Origin: Cellulomonas sp.
GTDB taxonomy: Bacteria; Actinomycetota; Actinomycetes; Actinomycetales; Cellulomonadaceae
Reading direction: 5' to 3'
DNA: 64,000 bases
Assembly: GCF_015234515.1 (NCBI RefSeq)
Contig: NZ_JADGMY010000017.1
Coordinates: forward strand, 144,826 to 208,825
In this document: piece after piece, positions 25,943-35,846 of the stretch
Layout: the number at the start of each line of letters is the position of its first letter
How positions within the stretch are numbered: position 1 is the stretch's first letter
Translations under genes and position numbers: made by a program
Notes under the pieces: generated by a model
The model's input: the letters and a program-made list of their open reading frames with translations, nothing else
Databases searched by the model: none
What the model was told of the DNA's origin: nothing

Positions 25943-28174
25943 ATGGCCCGCGTGTTCGCACGCCTGGGTCGCTCCGTCGCCCACCACCCGCGTCTGACGG
26001 TCGTCGTCTGGTTGGTGCTCACGGCACTGGGCTATGCCCTCGCCGTGCAGGGCCTGCACGGCGAGAACCTGTTCGACCGCGTCGCGACCGGTGCGCCGGG
26101 CGTGCCGGGGACCGAGTCGACCCGCGGGCAGCAGATCCTCGCCGACGAGCGGACGACCGGTCCGAGCGTGAACCTCGTCCTGTCCGGCCTCGACCCGGCG
26201 GACCCGGAGCTGGGACCGGCGCTCGAACCCGTGCGCGCCGACCTGGCGGCGGTCGACGGGGTCGTGTCCGTCATCGACCCCCTCGTCCTGCCCGGTGGTG
26301 TCGAGAACCCGGCGGCGGCCCCGTTGCTCGCGCGTGACGGCGAGGGGTTCCTCGTGGTCGTCGAGCTGGAGCCGGACCTCTCCGCCGATGCACAGGCCGC
26401 CGCGCTCGACGCCGTCGAGCAGCGCCTGCGCGACGTGCCCGACGAGCTGCGCCCCGTGGCGCCCGACGTCGAGGGGGTCGTCGGTGCCGAGCACCTGATC
26501 GTCGACGAGATCACGGAGCAGGTCGAGCAGGACCTGCGCACGGGTGAGGTCGTGGCCCTGCCGATCGCGCTGCTCATCATGGTGGTCGTGTTCGGCGGGT
26601 TCCTGGCCGCGGCGATGCCGATGGCGGGCGCCCTCGCGTCGATCGCGGGCGGGCTGGGTGCGCTGCTCGGGCTCACGTACGTCATGGACGTCGACGCGTC
26701 CGTCGTGAACGTCGTCACGGTGCTCGGGCTCGGGCTGTCCATCGACTACGGCCTGCTGATCGTCTCGCGCTTCCGGGAGGAGCTGCACCGGACGGTCGGC
26801 ACGGACGACGGTGCGGGCAGCCGCCGGCGGCGCGGTGACGGTGCGGTGCTGGCCGCGGTCGAGCGGACGATGGCGACCGCGGGCCGCACCGTGGTGTTCT
26901 CCGCCGTGACGGTCGCGGTGTCCATCGCGGGCCTGCTGGTGTTCCGCCCGGACATCCTGCGGGCCGTCGGGGCGGGCGGTGTGGCGGTCGTGCTCGTCGC
27001 GGTCGCGACGGCCGTGACGCTGGTCCCCGCGCTGCTGACGATGACGGGCCGTCGGCTCGCGAAGCCGGGTCTGCTCGCGCGTGTCCCCGGTCTGCGACGC
27101 GCCTCGGACGTGCGGCACGACGAGGGCGCGTTCTCCGCGCTCGCGGGGCGCGTGCAGCGCCACCCGTGGTGGGTGATGCTCGGGTCGGTCGCCCTGCTGG
27201 GGGTGCTGGCGGCACCGGCTCTGGGCATGGAGCTGCGGATCAGCGGCCTGGAGCTGCTCCCGACGGGCACGACGCAGCGCGAGTACGTGTCGGACCTCGA
27301 GGAGAACTACCCGGCGGCGGCGTCGCCGGCCGTCACGGTCGTCGCGGAGGCCTCGCTCGCGGAGGCCACCGCGTGGGCGGACGAGATCGCCGAGCTCCCG
27401 GACGTCGCGTCCGTCGACCCACCGGCTCCGCTGGGCGCCTACGTCGTCATCGGCGTGCGGGCCGACACGGCCGACCCGGGCGGTGCGGTGGCCGCGGACG
27501 TCGTACGGGAGGTCCGTGGTCTCGACGCGCCGTTCGACCGGTGGGTCGTGGGTCAGGCCGCGTCCCAGATCGACTTCACCGACGCGCTCGTGGCGCGCGC
27601 GCCGCTCGCGCTCGGGATCGTGGGTGCCGCCACGCTCGTGCTGCTGTTCCTCATGACCGGGTCGGTCGTCATCCCCGTCAAGGCGCTGGTCACCAACGCG
27701 CTGTCGATCGTGGCCTCCCTGGGCGTGCTGGTGTGGGCCTTCCAGGACGGCCACCTGGAGGGGCTGCTCGGGTTCACGTCGACCGGCGGCATCGAGACGT
27801 ACGTGCTCGCGCTCGTCATCGCGTTCGCGTTCGGGTTGGCGATGGACTACGAGGTGTTCCTGCTCTCGCGGGTCAAGGAGCTGCACGACGAGGGCCTGCC
27901 GACGGACGAGGCGGTCCGGCTCGGGCTCCAGCGGTCGGGACGGATCATCACGTCGGCGGCGGCGATCATCATCGTCGTGTTCTCCGGCTTCGTCGCGGGC
28001 GACCTGGTCGTCATCAAGCAGGTCGGGTTCGCGCTGGCGTTCGCCGTGCTGGTCGACGCGACGGTCGTGCGCCTGTTCCTCGTGCCGGCGACGATGACCA
28101 TCCTCGACCGTGCGAACTGGTGGGCGCCCCGGCCGCTGCGCCGCCTGTACCAGCGGTTCGCGATCCTCCACTGA
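25943..28174 (+). CDS. MMPL-family RND transporter
   Basis: 743 residues with two repeated halves of about six membrane helices, each preceded by an outer domain. The conserved family segments GLGLSIDYGLLIVSRFREEL (first half, about residue 262) and AFAFGLAMDYEVFLLSRVKEL (second half, about residue 636) carry the Asp-Tyr proton-relay pairs. MMPL proteins export lipids or small hydrophobic compounds using the proton gradient; the substrate here is unknown. The ATG at 25943 sits after a GCGAGC stretch with a poor ribosome binding site; no better start fits. It is followed within 21 bases by a small membrane gene, so the two probably share a transcript. Confidence 0.93.
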   Translation: MARVFARLGRSVAHHPRLTVVVWLVLTALGYALAVQGLHGENLFDRVATGAPGVPGTESTRGQQILADERTTGPSVNLVLSGLDPADPELGPALEPVRADLAAVDGVVSVIDPLVLPGGVENPAAAPLLARDGEGFLVVVELEPDLSADAQAAALDAVEQRLRDVPDELRPVAPDVEGVVGAEHLIVDEITEQVEQDLRTGEVVALPIALLIMVVVFGGFLAAAMPMAGALASIAGGLGALLGLTYVMDVDASVVNVVTVLGLGLSIDYGLLIVSRFREELHRTVGTDDGAGSRRRRGDGAVLAAVERTMATAGRTVVFSAVTVAVSIAGLLVFRPDILRAVGAGGVAVVLVAVATAVTLVPALLTMTGRRLAKPGLLARVPGLRRASDVRHDEGAFSALAGRVQRHPWWVMLGSVALLGVLAAPALGMELRISGLELLPTGTTQREYVSDLEENYPAAASPAVTVVAEASLAEATAWADEIAELPDVASVDPPAPLGAYVVIGVRADTADPGGAVAADVVREVRGLDAPFDRWVVGQAASQIDFTDALVARAPLALGIVGAATLVLLFLMTGSVVIPVKALVTNALSIVASLGVLVWAFQDGHLEGLLGFTSTGGIETYVLALVIAFAFGLAMDYEVFLLSRVKELHDEGLPTDEAVRLGLQRSGRIITSAAAIIIVVFSGFVAGDLVVIKQVGFALAFAVLVDATVVRLFLVPATMTILDRANWWAPRPLRRLYQRFAILH

Positions 28175-28194
28175 GCCCGGCGGACCGTCCCGAC

Positions 28195-28620
28195 GTGCCC
28201 GCGTCGCCGCCGCCCGGCGCGCCGCCTGCACGACGCCCCGCGCGCCTTCGGACGCGCCCGGCGGCTGCCGCGCTGGTGGTGCTCGTCGTGGGACTCGTCG
28301 TCTCGAGGGGCGACGGCCTCGCCCCGGACCTGGCCGGCGGCGCGCTGTACGCGGCGCTCGTGCAGCTGCTGGTCCTCGTGGTGGCGCCGTCGGCGCGCAC
28401 GGAGGTCGCCGCCGCGACGGCCCTGGGCACGTGCCTCGCCGTGGAGCTCGCCCAGCTCACGCCCGTGCCCGCGGCCGTCGTGGCGGCGTGGCCTCCGGCC
28501 GCGTACGTCCTGGGCTCGACGTTCGTCGCGACCGACCTGCTCGCGTACGCCGCAGGGGTCGCTGCCGTGACGGCCGGGGACGTCCTGCTGCGTCCACGTC
28601 CCCGCGCGGCAGGCGGCTGA
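28195..28620 (+). CDS. DUF2809 family small membrane protein
   Basis: 141 residues, with four hydrophobic helices after a proline-rich start: AAALVVLVVGLVVS, LYAALVQLLVLVV, ALGTCLAVELAQL and LLAYAAGVAAVTAG. The motif order and the TCLAVELAQ plus GSTFVATDLLAY pair fit DUF2809 (YjgA-like) proteins of unknown function. It starts with GTG 20 bases after the MMPL stop. The codon pattern (GC-rich third positions) supports it as a real gene. It may help the neighbouring transporter or envelope, but nothing in the sequence proves this. Confidence 0.82.
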   Translation: MPASPPPGAPPARRPARLRTRPAAAALVVLVVGLVVSRGDGLAPDLAGGALYAALVQLLVLVVAPSARTEVAAATALGTCLAVELAQLTPVPAAVVAAWPPAAYVLGSTFVATDLLAYAAGVAAVTAGDVLLRPRPRAAGG

Positions 28621-28729
28621 CCCCGGCCGGCCGACGGGCGCCGGGTGCCGCGGTGGACCACCCTGGACGAGGTGCAGACGGCCTGGACGAGGTGCGGACG
28701 CGCTGGCGTGCGGGGAGGTGCACGGGCGG

Positions 28730-30184
28730 GTGGAGTGGTTCGACGCCGAGGGGTACACCGTCGCGCGGGACGTGGTGCAGCGCGGCGTCGCGGCGGTCTA
28801 CGTCGTGGCGTTCGTGGCGGTGCTGCGCCAGTTCCGCCCGCTGCTGGGCGAGCACGGCCTGCTGCCCGTGCCGGCGTTCACCGCACGTGTCCCGTTCCGT
28901 GCGGCCCCCAGCCTGTTCCACCGGTGGTACACGGACCGGCTCGTCGCCGGCGTGGGGTGGGTCGGGGTCGTCGTCGCCCTGACGCTCGTGGCGGGGCTGC
29001 CGCAGCAGGGTCCGCCGTGGCTGCCGCTGCTCGCGTTCGGGATCCTGTGGGTGCTGTACCTGTCGGTCGTCAACGTCGGGCAGGTGTTCTACGGCTTCGG
29101 CTGGGAGTCGCTGCTGCTCGAGGCCGGGTTCCTCGTGGCGTTCCTCGGCTCCGACGAGGTCGCGCCGCCCGTGCCGGTGCTGGTGCTGCTGTGGTGGCTG
29201 GTCCTGCGGCTCGAGCTCGGCGCCGGGCTCATCAAGCTCCGCGGTGACCCGGCCTGGCGGGACCTGACCGCGCTGTACCACCACCACGAGACGCAGCCGA
29301 TGCCGGGGCCGCTCAGCCGCCTGTTCCACCTGCTGCCACGCCCGGTGCACCGCCTCGAGGTGATCGCCAACCACGTCACGCAGCTCGTCGTGCCGTTCGG
29401 TCTGCTCGTGCCCGGGCCCGTGGCGTCGACGGCCGCAGGGATCATGGTGGTCACGCAGCTGTGGCTCGTGCTCTCGGGCAACTTCGCGTGGCTCAACTGG
29501 CTCACGATCGTGCTGGCGTGCTCCGCGATCGACGACGACGCCTGGGCGTGGCTGCTCGGGCTCGTCGGCCTGGACCGGGCTGCGGGCGTGCCGACGGGCG
29601 CCCCACCGCTCTGGTACGTCGTCGTCGTGCTGGCCGTGGGTGCGGTGTGCCTGTGGCTGAGCCGTCACCCGCTGCGCAACCTGCTCTCGCGCCACCAGGC
29701 GATGAACGCGTCGTTCAACCCCCTGCACCTGGTCAACGCCTACGGGGCGTTCGGCACGGTGACCCGCCGGCGCACCGAGGTCGTCGTCGAGGGGACGCTG
29801 GACGCCGACCCGGCCACGGCCAGGTGGCGGGAGTACGAGTTCCGCGGCAAGCCGACCGACCTGCGGCGCCTGCCCCGCCAGTACGCGCCCTACCACCTGC
29901 GCCTGGACTGGGGCATGTGGTTCCTGGCGCTCGGCTCGTCCTCGCAGCTGCGCTGGTTCGTGCCGTTCCTGGGTCGGCTGCTCGAGGCCGACGGGCCGAC
30001 CCTGCGGCTGCTGGCGCGCGACCCGTTCGACGGCGCGGCACCGCGGTGGGTGCGTGCGCGCCTGTACCGCTACCGGTTCACGACGCCCGCCGAGCGGCGC
30101 ACGACCGGGCAGCGGTGGGTGCGCCAGGACGAGGGGCTGCTGACCGGCGCGACGGACCGTGACCGGATCGCCCGCATGCGGTGA
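28730..30184 (+). CDS. Lipase maturation factor family protein (membrane)
   Basis: 484 residues. Multiple N-terminal membrane helices (about residues 13-330) lead into a soluble C-terminal domain of about 130 residues. That domain contains YEFRGKPTDLRRLPRQYAPYHLRLDWGMWF and VRARLYRYRFTTPAERR, both characteristic of the lipase maturation factor (LMF1) superfamily. In animals LMF1 folds lipases in the ER; the bacterial proteins have no established role. Start: GTG at 28730 has GGGGAGG 11 bases upstream; a GTG at 28718 overlaps that site and is less likely. It converges on the SDR gene with an 11-base gap and no terminator hairpin between them. Confidence 0.9.
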   Translation: MEWFDAEGYTVARDVVQRGVAAVYVVAFVAVLRQFRPLLGEHGLLPVPAFTARVPFRAAPSLFHRWYTDRLVAGVGWVGVVVALTLVAGLPQQGPPWLPLLAFGILWVLYLSVVNVGQVFYGFGWESLLLEAGFLVAFLGSDEVAPPVPVLVLLWWLVLRLELGAGLIKLRGDPAWRDLTALYHHHETQPMPGPLSRLFHLLPRPVHRLEVIANHVTQLVVPFGLLVPGPVASTAAGIMVVTQLWLVLSGNFAWLNWLTIVLACSAIDDDAWAWLLGLVGLDRAAGVPTGAPPLWYVVVVLAVGAVCLWLSRHPLRNLLSRHQAMNASFNPLHLVNAYGAFGTVTRRRTEVVVEGTLDADPATARWREYEFRGKPTDLRRLPRQYAPYHLRLDWGMWFLALGSSSQLRWFVPFLGRLLEADGPTLRLLARDPFDGAAPRWVRARLYRYRFTTPAERRTTGQRWVRQDEGLLTGATDRDRIARMR

Positions 30185-30195
30185 CCGTGCCGCCG

Positions 30196-30975
30196 TCACG
30201 CGACGAGCGACTGGCCCCCGTCGACGAACACCTCGGTGCCGGTGACGTGGCTCGCGCCGTCCGACACGAGGAAGGCGATCACGTCCGCGACCTGCGCCGA
30301 GGACCCCGACTCCTCGCCCGTGAGGGGGATCTGCCCCTGCGGGTACTCGGCCGGCACCCCGAGGTCCTGCGTGCCGCGGACCTCGGTGTTGTCCATGATG
30401 TCGGTGTCGATGGCGCCGGGGCACACGGTGTTGACCCGCACCCCGCGCGGCCCGAGCTCGACGGCCGCCATGCGCGCGAACGCGACCTGTCCCGCCTTGC
30501 TCGTCGAGTACGCGGACGCGCCGGCCGTGGTGAAGGTCCGGGTGCCGTTCATCGACGACACGACGACGACCGCACCCCCCTGCCGCACGAGGAGCGGCAC
30601 CGCGTAGCGCACGGTGAGGAACGTGCCGGTGAGGTTGGTGGCGAGCGTGGCCTGCCACTCCTGCGGCTCGAGCTCCTCGAGCGGCGCCCACACCCCGTTC
30701 ACCCCGGCGTTGGCCACGACCACGTCGAGGCGCCCGAGCTCACGCTCCACGCGCGCGTAGACCTCGCGCACCGCGGCGGCGTCCCCGACGTCCGCGGCCA
30801 CGGGGAGCGCCGTGCCGCCCGCACGGCGGATCTCCGCGGCGACGTCGTCCGCGCTGTCCTGGCTGTGACCGAGCGCGACCACCGCGGCGCCGTCCCGCGC
30901 CAGGCGCACCGCCGTCGCCCGGCCGATCCCCGACCCTGCGCCGGTGACCAGCGCGACCTTGCCCTGCAGCGTCAT
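30196..30975 (-). CDS. SDR family oxidoreductase
   Basis: 259 residues. Classical short-chain dehydrogenase: TGAGSGIG (residues 11-18) binds NAD(P), NAG is near residue 88, the catalytic Ser is in VVVVSSMNG, and the YSTSK pair follows. The C-terminal EVFVDGGQSLVA closes the family pattern. Substrate cannot be told; polyol, sugar or ketone reductases share this layout. It does not overlap neighbours: an 11-base convergent gap lies on one side and 74 bases separate its start from the GNAT gene. Confidence 0.9.
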   Translation of the reverse strand: MTLQGKVALVTGAGSGIGRATAVRLARDGAAVVALGHSQDSADDVAAEIRRAGGTALPVAADVGDAAAVREVYARVERELGRLDVVVANAGVNGVWAPLEELEPQEWQATLATNLTGTFLTVRYAVPLLVRQGGAVVVVSSMNGTRTFTTAGASAYSTSKAGQVAFARMAAVELGPRGVRVNTVCPGAIDTDIMDNTEVRGTQDLGVPAEYPQGQIPLTGEESGSSAQVADVIAFLVSDGASHVTGTEVFVDGGQSLVA

Positions 30976-31049
30976 CCCGTTGCCTCCCGTAGCCGAGGAC
31001 GTCGACGCTAGCCAGGCTGGGGGCGGACCGCCCGGCGAACGGGCCGGGG

Positions 31050-31817
31050 TCAGGGACGCGCCGTCCCCGGCGGGCCGTAGCCGACGTTCTCGACGTCCAC
31101 CCGGAAGCCCAGCGCGTCGTAGACGCGACGGGCGTGCACGTTGTCGGCGTACATGCTCAGGGACACCCAGGGCGCACCGGCGGACAGCGCACGGCGCGTG
31201 GCTGCCGCGGCGAGCGCGGCGCCGATGCCGCGGCCGCGCGCCGCGGGGACGACGCCCAGTCCGTGCAGGTGGACCGTCGGGGCCGTCGGACCGGGCCGCG
31301 TCGCAGCGGCGAGCACGCCGACGAGGCCGTGACCGTCACGCACGCCCCACCACGCCTCGTCGGCGGCGGCGCCCGGTCGCGCGTGCGTGCCGGGGTTCGC
31401 GAGCTCGAGGCAGACGCCGATCGCGTCACCGTCACGCACCGGGTCCAGGGCGACCACGGCGTCCTCGCCCGGCTGCTCCCTGGGCGCGACGTCGGCCGTG
31501 AACCGGTCCCAGGCGGTGCGCCTCTCCACGCCGGCTGACGCGAGGGCGTCGTCGGGCAGCCGCACGGCGCGGGGCACCGTGGCCCACCGCAGGCCCGGCC
31601 CGTGCCCGACGAGCACGTCGGGCACGAGCCGCTCGAGCTGGTCGACGTCCCCCAGGGCCCACAGGAGGCCACCGGACGAGGAGGCCATGACCACCACGGC
31701 CGCCTCGTCGGCGGTGGCCCGCACCGACGCTGCGGCCCACCGGTCCAGGCCCTCGAAGACGTCGCGCCGGGTCCGCAGTGCAGCAGGAAGCTGCCGCGTC
31801 AGGGGTCCTGCGCCCAC
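31050..31817 (-). CDS. GNAT family N-acetyltransferase
   Basis: 255 residues. The C-terminal half holds a GNAT fold with acetyl-CoA motif VVPAARGRGIGAALAAAATRRAL at about residues 190-212 and motif B MYADNVHARRVYDALGFR near the end. The N-terminal half (about residues 1-110) looks like a degenerate first GNAT-like domain or substrate domain (LVGHGPGLRWATVPRAVRLP). The acceptor is unknown. The GTG start lies 12 bases after the aspS stop, so it is probably read through from aspS. Confidence 0.86.
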   Translation of the reverse strand: MGAGPLTRQLPAALRTRRDVFEGLDRWAAASVRATADEAAVVVMASSSGGLLWALGDVDQLERLVPDVLVGHGPGLRWATVPRAVRLPDDALASAGVERRTAWDRFTADVAPREQPGEDAVVALDPVRDGDAIGVCLELANPGTHARPGAAADEAWWGVRDGHGLVGVLAAATRPGPTAPTVHLHGLGVVPAARGRGIGAALAAAATRRALSAGAPWVSLSMYADNVHARRVYDALGFRVDVENVGYGPPGTARP

Positions 31818-31829
31818 CGCGACCCCCGG

Positions 31830-33608
31830 TCAGCCCTGCGCTGCGGAGCTCGCCGGCTTCGGCTTGGCGTCGACACCCGTGTCGCGGCGCTGCTCCGGCG
31901 AGATCGGGGCGGGCGCACCGGTCAGCGGGTCGTAGCCGCCGCCGGACTTGGGGAACGCGATGACCTCGCGGATCGAGTCCGAGCGCGTCAGGAGGGTGAC
32001 GATGCGGTCCCAGCCGAACGCGATGCCGCCGTGCGGCGGCGCGCCGAACGCGAAGGCGTCGAGCAGGAAGCCGAACTTCTCCTGGGCCTCCTCCTGCCCG
32101 ATGCCCATGACCTCGAACACGCGCTGCTGGACGTCGCGGCGGTGGATACGGATCGATCCGCCACCGATCTCGTTGCCGTTGCAGACGATGTCGTACGCGT
32201 ACGCCAGCGCCGCGCCCGGGTCCTCCTCGAAGCGGTCGATCCACTCGGGCGTCGGCGACGTGAAGGCGTGGTGCACGGCGGTCCACGCGCCGCCGCCGAC
32301 GGCGACGTCGTCATCCTCGCCGGTCGGCTTGAACAGCGGGGCGTCGACGACCCAGACGAACGACCACGCGTCCTCGTCGATCAGCCCGCCGCGGCGACCG
32401 ATCTCGAGGCGTGCTGCGCCGAGCAGCGCCCGCGCCTCGGTCTGCTTGCCGGCGGCGAAGAAGACCGCGTCACCGGGCTTCGCACCCACGGCGGCCGCGA
32501 GGCCCGCGCGCTCGGCGTCGGTGATGTTCTTGGCGACCGGGCCGCCGAGCTCGCCGTCCTCGCCGACGGTCACGTACGCCAGGCCCTTGGCGCCGCGCTG
32601 CTTGGCCCACTCCTGCCACGCGTCGAAACCGCGGCGCGGCGTGCTCGCGCCGCCGGGCTGCACGACTGCCCCGACGTACGGCGCCTGGAACACCCGGAAC
32701 GGGGTGTCGGCGAAGTACTCGGTGAGGTCCGTCAGCTCGAGGCCGAACCGCAGGTCCGGCTTGTCGGTGCCGTACCGGCGCATGGCGTCGGCGTACGTCA
32801 TGCGCGGGATCGGGGTCGGGATCGTGTACCCGATGAGCTCCCACAGCGACGTCAGGACGGCCTCGGCGAGCTCGATGACGTCGTCCTGGTCGACGAAGCT
32901 GGCCTCGACGTCCAGCTGCGTGAACTCGGGCTGCCGGTCGGCGCGGAAGTCCTCGTCGCGGTAGCAGCGGGCGATCTGGTAGTACTTCTCGAGCCCGCCG
33001 ACCATGAGCAGCTGCTTGAAGAGCTGCGGGGACTGCGGCAGCGCGTACCAGCTGCCGGGTGCCAGGCGGGCCGGGACGACGAAGTCGCGCGCACCCTCGG
33101 GCGTGGACCGCGTCAGGGTCGGGGTCTCGACCTCGACGAAGCCGCGCTCGTCGAGCACCGTGCGCGCGGCGCGGTTGACCTGCGCGCGCAGCCGCATCGC
33201 GTGCGCCGGCGCCGGACGGCGCAGGTCGAGGTAGCGGTAGCGCAGCCGCGCCTCCTCGCCCACGGGCTCGTCGACGGACGCCGAGACCTGGAACGGCAGC
33301 GGTGCGGACTCGTTGAGCACGACCACCTCGTGCGCGACGACCTCGACCTCACCGGTCGCGAGGTTCGGGTTCTCGTTGCCCGCCGGGCGGCGGCCGACCT
33401 CGCCGGTCACCTGCAGGACGTACTCGGCGCGCAGGCCGTGCGCGACGGACTCGTCGCGGATGACGACCTGGGCGATGCCCGAGGCGTCCCGCAGGTCGAC
33501 GAACGCGACCCCGCCGTGATCGCGACGCCGGTCCACCCAGCCCGTGAGGGTGACGGTGGTGCCGATGTCCTCGGCACGCAGCGAGCCGGCGGTGTGGGTG
33601 CGCAGCAC
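31830..33608 (-). CDS. aspS: Aspartate-tRNA ligase
   Basis: 592 residues, the bacterial-length enzyme with an N-terminal OB-fold, a class II core and a GAD insertion. Motif 2 is [19 protein letters not shown], and motif 3 is [14 protein letters not shown]. Flipping-loop segments [13 protein letters not shown] and [10 protein letters not shown] are intact. It charges tRNA(Asp); many actinobacterial enzymes are non-discriminating, which cannot be judged here. The GTG at 33606-33608 has AAGGA 7 bases upstream; the longer open frame reads into unrelated sequence. The C-terminus carries a 20-residue Lys/Pro/Ala tail. Confidence 0.97.
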   Translation of the reverse strand: MLRTHTAGSLRAEDIGTTVTLTGWVDRRRDHGGVAFVDLRDASGIAQVVIRDESVAHGLRAEYVLQVTGEVGRRPAGNENPNLATGEVEVVAHEVVVLNESAPLPFQVSASVDEPVGEEARLRYRYLDLRRPAPAHAMRLRAQVNRAARTVLDERGFVEVETPTLTRSTPEGARDFVVPARLAPGSWYALPQSPQLFKQLLMVGGLEKYYQIARCYRDEDFRADRQPEFTQLDVEASFVDQDDVIELAEAVLTSLWELIGYTIPTPIPRMTYADAMRRYGTDKPDLRFGLELTDLTEYFADTPFRVFQAPYVGAVVQPGGASTPRRGFDAWQEWAKQRGAKGLAYVTVGEDGELGGPVAKNITDAERAGLAAAVGAKPGDAVFFAAGKQTEARALLGAARLEIGRRGGLIDEDAWSFVWVVDAPLFKPTGEDDDVAVGGGAWTAVHHAFTSPTPEWIDRFEEDPGAALAYAYDIVCNGNEIGGGSIRIHRRDVQQRVFEVMGIGQEEAQEKFGFLLDAFAFGAPPHGGIAFGWDRIVTLLTRSDSIREVIAFPKSGGGYDPLTGAPAPISPEQRRDTGVDAKPKPASSAAQG

Positions 33609-33656
33609 GGAAGGTCCTTCAGGTCGGGGATCCGCGCCCGGTCGGGCGTCCCCCCG

Positions 33657-33662
33657 ATCATA
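33657..33662 (-). promoter_or_regulatory. Candidate aspS -10 element
   Basis: TATGAT stands out in a GC-rich gap 49 bases upstream of the aspS start. It would give a leader of about 42 bases. No convincing -35 is found at 16-18 bases distance, so support is limited to the -10 match and its position. No T-box stem or specifier pattern is visible in the leader. Confidence 0.42.
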
Positions 33663-33696
33663 GGTGCGGGCGCGCCTACGGCCCACGCCGGTCCCC

Positions 33697-33722
33697 CGGC
33701 GCACCGCACCCGTCGTGCGCCG
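33697..33722 (-). terminator. Possible terminator of the radical SAM gene
   Basis: Arms CGGCGCAC (33697-33704) and GTGCGCCG (33715-33722) form an 8-bp stem with a 10-base loop. It begins 26 bases after the stop of the radical SAM gene and just before the candidate aspS promoter. A run of T is lacking. Confidence 0.42.
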
Positions 33723-33748
33723 CGCCGCGGGCCCCGAGCGTCGTGGTC

Positions 33749-35839
33749 TCAGAAGAGGCTGGGCTGCAGCTGCGCCGCGACCGCGTGGGTGGCTGCCTCG
33801 CCGGGGCCCCATCGCACGCCGCCGTCGTCCGTCGACGCCCTGGCCAGTCCGTGCTTCGCCAGCAGCGGCCGGACGCGGGCCTCCAGCCACCCGCGGTAGT
33901 CCGCGTGCGCGTACGACCCGCCGCGGTACACGCGGCCGTACCCGGCGACGAGGTCCGGTCGCTCGCGCCCGAGCCACGCGAGGAACCACTCGCGCGCACC
34001 GGGGCGCAGGTGCAGGGCCATGACCGTCGCACGCTGCGCGCCGGCGTCCGCGATCGCGCCCAGCAGCCCGTCGAGGTGGTCGGTCGAGTCCGTGAGCCAC
34101 GGCAGCACGGGCGCGACCATGACGTGCACGGGCAGCCCGACGTCCCGGATCGCGCGGACCAGGGACAGCCGTGCCCGTGCGTTCGGCGTCCCGGGTTCGA
34201 GCTGCTGCTGGAGGTCGTCGTCCAGGACCGCGATCGACACCGCGAGCGACACGGGCACGTCGTGCGACGCCGCGGCCAGCAGCGGCAGGTCCCGCCGCAG
34301 CAGCGTGCCCTTGGTGAGCACGGACAGCGGCGTCCCCGACCCCGCGAGCGCCTCGATGATCCCCGGCATGAGCGTGTAGCGCCCCTCGGGCCGCTGGTAG
34401 GGGTCCGTGTTGGTGCCGAGCGCCACGTGCTCGCGCGCCCACGACCGGCGGGCGACCTCGGCGCGCAGCACCTCCGCGACGTTGGTCTTCACCACGATCT
34501 GCGTGTCGAAGTCCTTGCCTGCGTCCAGGTCGAGGTAGCGGTGCGTGCCGCGGGCGAAGCAGTTGTGCGCGATGACACCGTTGGCCACGAAGTCCCCCGT
34601 ACCTGTGGTGATGTCGAGCAGCGGCACCGGTGCGCCCAAGGGTTCGATCTCGACGACGCGGAGGTCTGCGGTGCTCTCGACGGCCCGCCCGACGACCTGC
34701 AGCGTGCGTGTGATGGCCGGTTGCACCGCGGCGAAGAACTGACGGACCACGGGACGACCGCCACGGAGCCGGACCTGCTGGACACCGATCGGGTCGGGGC
34801 CCTCACGCACCGTCTCGACATCGAGAGAGGCGAACGCTGCCTCGACCGCAGCCAGGTACGTCTCGTCCTCGTTGCTGATCCGCACGACGCCGCCCGAGCA
34901 GCCCCCTTCCGCGTCGAACGCGCCGGAGAGGAATCCCGCGTGCCACGCGCAGGGCGGGTCGTCCGGGAGCTCGATGAGATCGAGGATCCGCTCGACGTTG
35001 GCGGCGCGTGACGTGAAGATCGCGTCGAGAGCACGTCGCGTGGGCGTCGCCGCAGTGAACGGACGTCGGTGGGTCGCCACCCCGAAGTGCTCCAGGTAGT
35101 CGCGGGACCTGTCGAGAGCCTCGACGTCGGCGAGCGCCAGCCGGAACGTCGTGACGTCGTCCGCCGCGCCGGGCCTTCGGCGGTACGTACGCCGGAGCAT
35201 CGTCCCGTCGCCCCGGATCATGCCCGCGAGGTACCCGCGGCGGTAGTCGTCATGCGACTCCCGCGGGTCCCACGCGCCGTCGACGATGCCGCGGCCGAAG
35301 CCCATCAGGGAGTCGTTCCCCGTCAGGTAGGGCCGCTGCAGGGCGCCGTGAAGGGGCCCGGTGACATGCTTCCAGCCACGCTCGGTGAGGAAGCGGTGCT
35401 CACCGCTGGCGATGATCTCGGTCCCGTCCGCCAGGCGGACGCGGTAGGCCGGCTTGACCGACTCGATGCGGCCGAGCACCTCGGTGGCCACGTACCGGCG
35501 AGAGCGACCGACGAGACGCGTCCCGACGATCTGGTCACCGACACGGAGGTCAGCGAGCGCCCGCTGACGCCCGTCCGCCATGAGGATCGACGTGCTCGGG
35601 TCGAGGCAGTAGGTGCACGCGTGCAGGCAGCCGCGCATGGGGTTGACCGTCCACCGGAAGGGCACGGCCGACGCGTCGGGGACACGGTTGAGCGCGGTGC
35701 GTGAGAGCACCTCGTGAAAGGTGACCCCGGCGAAGTCCGGGGTGCGCACGCTGCGGACCAGGCCCGGCAGGGTGCGCAGGTCGAGCCCGGGCAGGGCGTC
35801 GCCCTCCCCCGCGTCGATCTTCTGCCCGTCCCAGCGCAC
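33749..35839 (-). CDS. Intein-containing Rv2578c-family radical SAM protein
   Basis: The 696-residue precursor consists of a 347-residue host protein split by a 349-residue intein (residues 78-426). The host matches the M. tuberculosis Rv2578c family from its start MRW to its end LQPSLF. The radical SAM cluster motif CLHACTYC would bind a [4Fe-4S] cluster and S-adenosylmethionine. Cys71 and Cys75 lie before the intein; the third cysteine of the mature motif is the first residue after it (CFARG). Downstream are [19 protein letters not shown] and [12 protein letters not shown], as in SplB-like proteins. The substrate is unknown; DNA-damage control suggests a repair role. The GTG at 35837-35839 is preferred because residue 1-3 MRW fits homologues; it has no ribosome binding site and may be leaderless. 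Confidence 0.95.
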   Translation of the reverse strand: MRWDGQKIDAGEGDALPGLDLRTLPGLVRSVRTPDFAGVTFHEVLSRTALNRVPDASAVPFRWTVNPMRGCLHACTYCLDPSTSILMADGRQRALADLRVGDQIVGTRLVGRSRRYVATEVLGRIESVKPAYRVRLADGTEIIASGEHRFLTERGWKHVTGPLHGALQRPYLTGNDSLMGFGRGIVDGAWDPRESHDDYRRGYLAGMIRGDGTMLRRTYRRRPGAADDVTTFRLALADVEALDRSRDYLEHFGVATHRRPFTAATPTRRALDAIFTSRAANVERILDLIELPDDPPCAWHAGFLSGAFDAEGGCSGGVVRISNEDETYLAAVEAAFASLDVETVREGPDPIGVQQVRLRGGRPVVRQFFAAVQPAITRTLQVVGRAVESTADLRVVEIEPLGAPVPLLDITTGTGDFVANGVIAHNCFARGTHRYLDLDAGKDFDTQIVVKTNVAEVLRAEVARRSWAREHVALGTNTDPYQRPEGRYTLMPGIIEALAGSGTPLSVLTKGTLLRRDLPLLAAASHDVPVSLAVSIAVLDDDLQQQLEPGTPNARARLSLVRAIRDVGLPVHVMVAPVLPWLTDSTDHLDGLLGAIADAGAQRATVMALHLRPGAREWFLAWLGRERPDLVAGYGRVYRGGSYAHADYRGWLEARVRPLLAKHGLARASTDDGGVRWGPGEAATHAVAAQLQPSLF
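34562..35608 (-). mobile_element. Intein with LAGLIDADG homing endonuclease
   Basis: 349 codons in frame. Block A is [13 protein letters not shown] with Cys1. Block B reads [16 protein letters not shown], with Ser where most inteins have the Thr of TxxH. Two endonuclease motifs are intact: LAGMIRGDG (intein residues 127-135) and [11 protein letters not shown] (226-236), with both catalytic acids present. Block F is [16 protein letters not shown], and block G is VIAHN followed by Cys+1, so penultimate His, terminal Asn and the nucleophile are all there. Everything needed for splicing and for homing is seen. It lies exactly before the third cluster cysteine of the host enzyme. Confidence 0.96.
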
Positions 35840-35846
35840 CGCACGA

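Noticed and set aside
25877-28231. Minus-strand frame of 784 codons opposite the MMPL gene
   Set aside because: His/Arg/Asp-rich antisense frame; the plus strand encodes a well-defined transporter.
28621-28729. Small gene in the gap before the lipase-maturation-factor-like gene
   Set aside because: Open frames are short, Arg-rich and overlap the ribosome binding site region; no protein-like segment.
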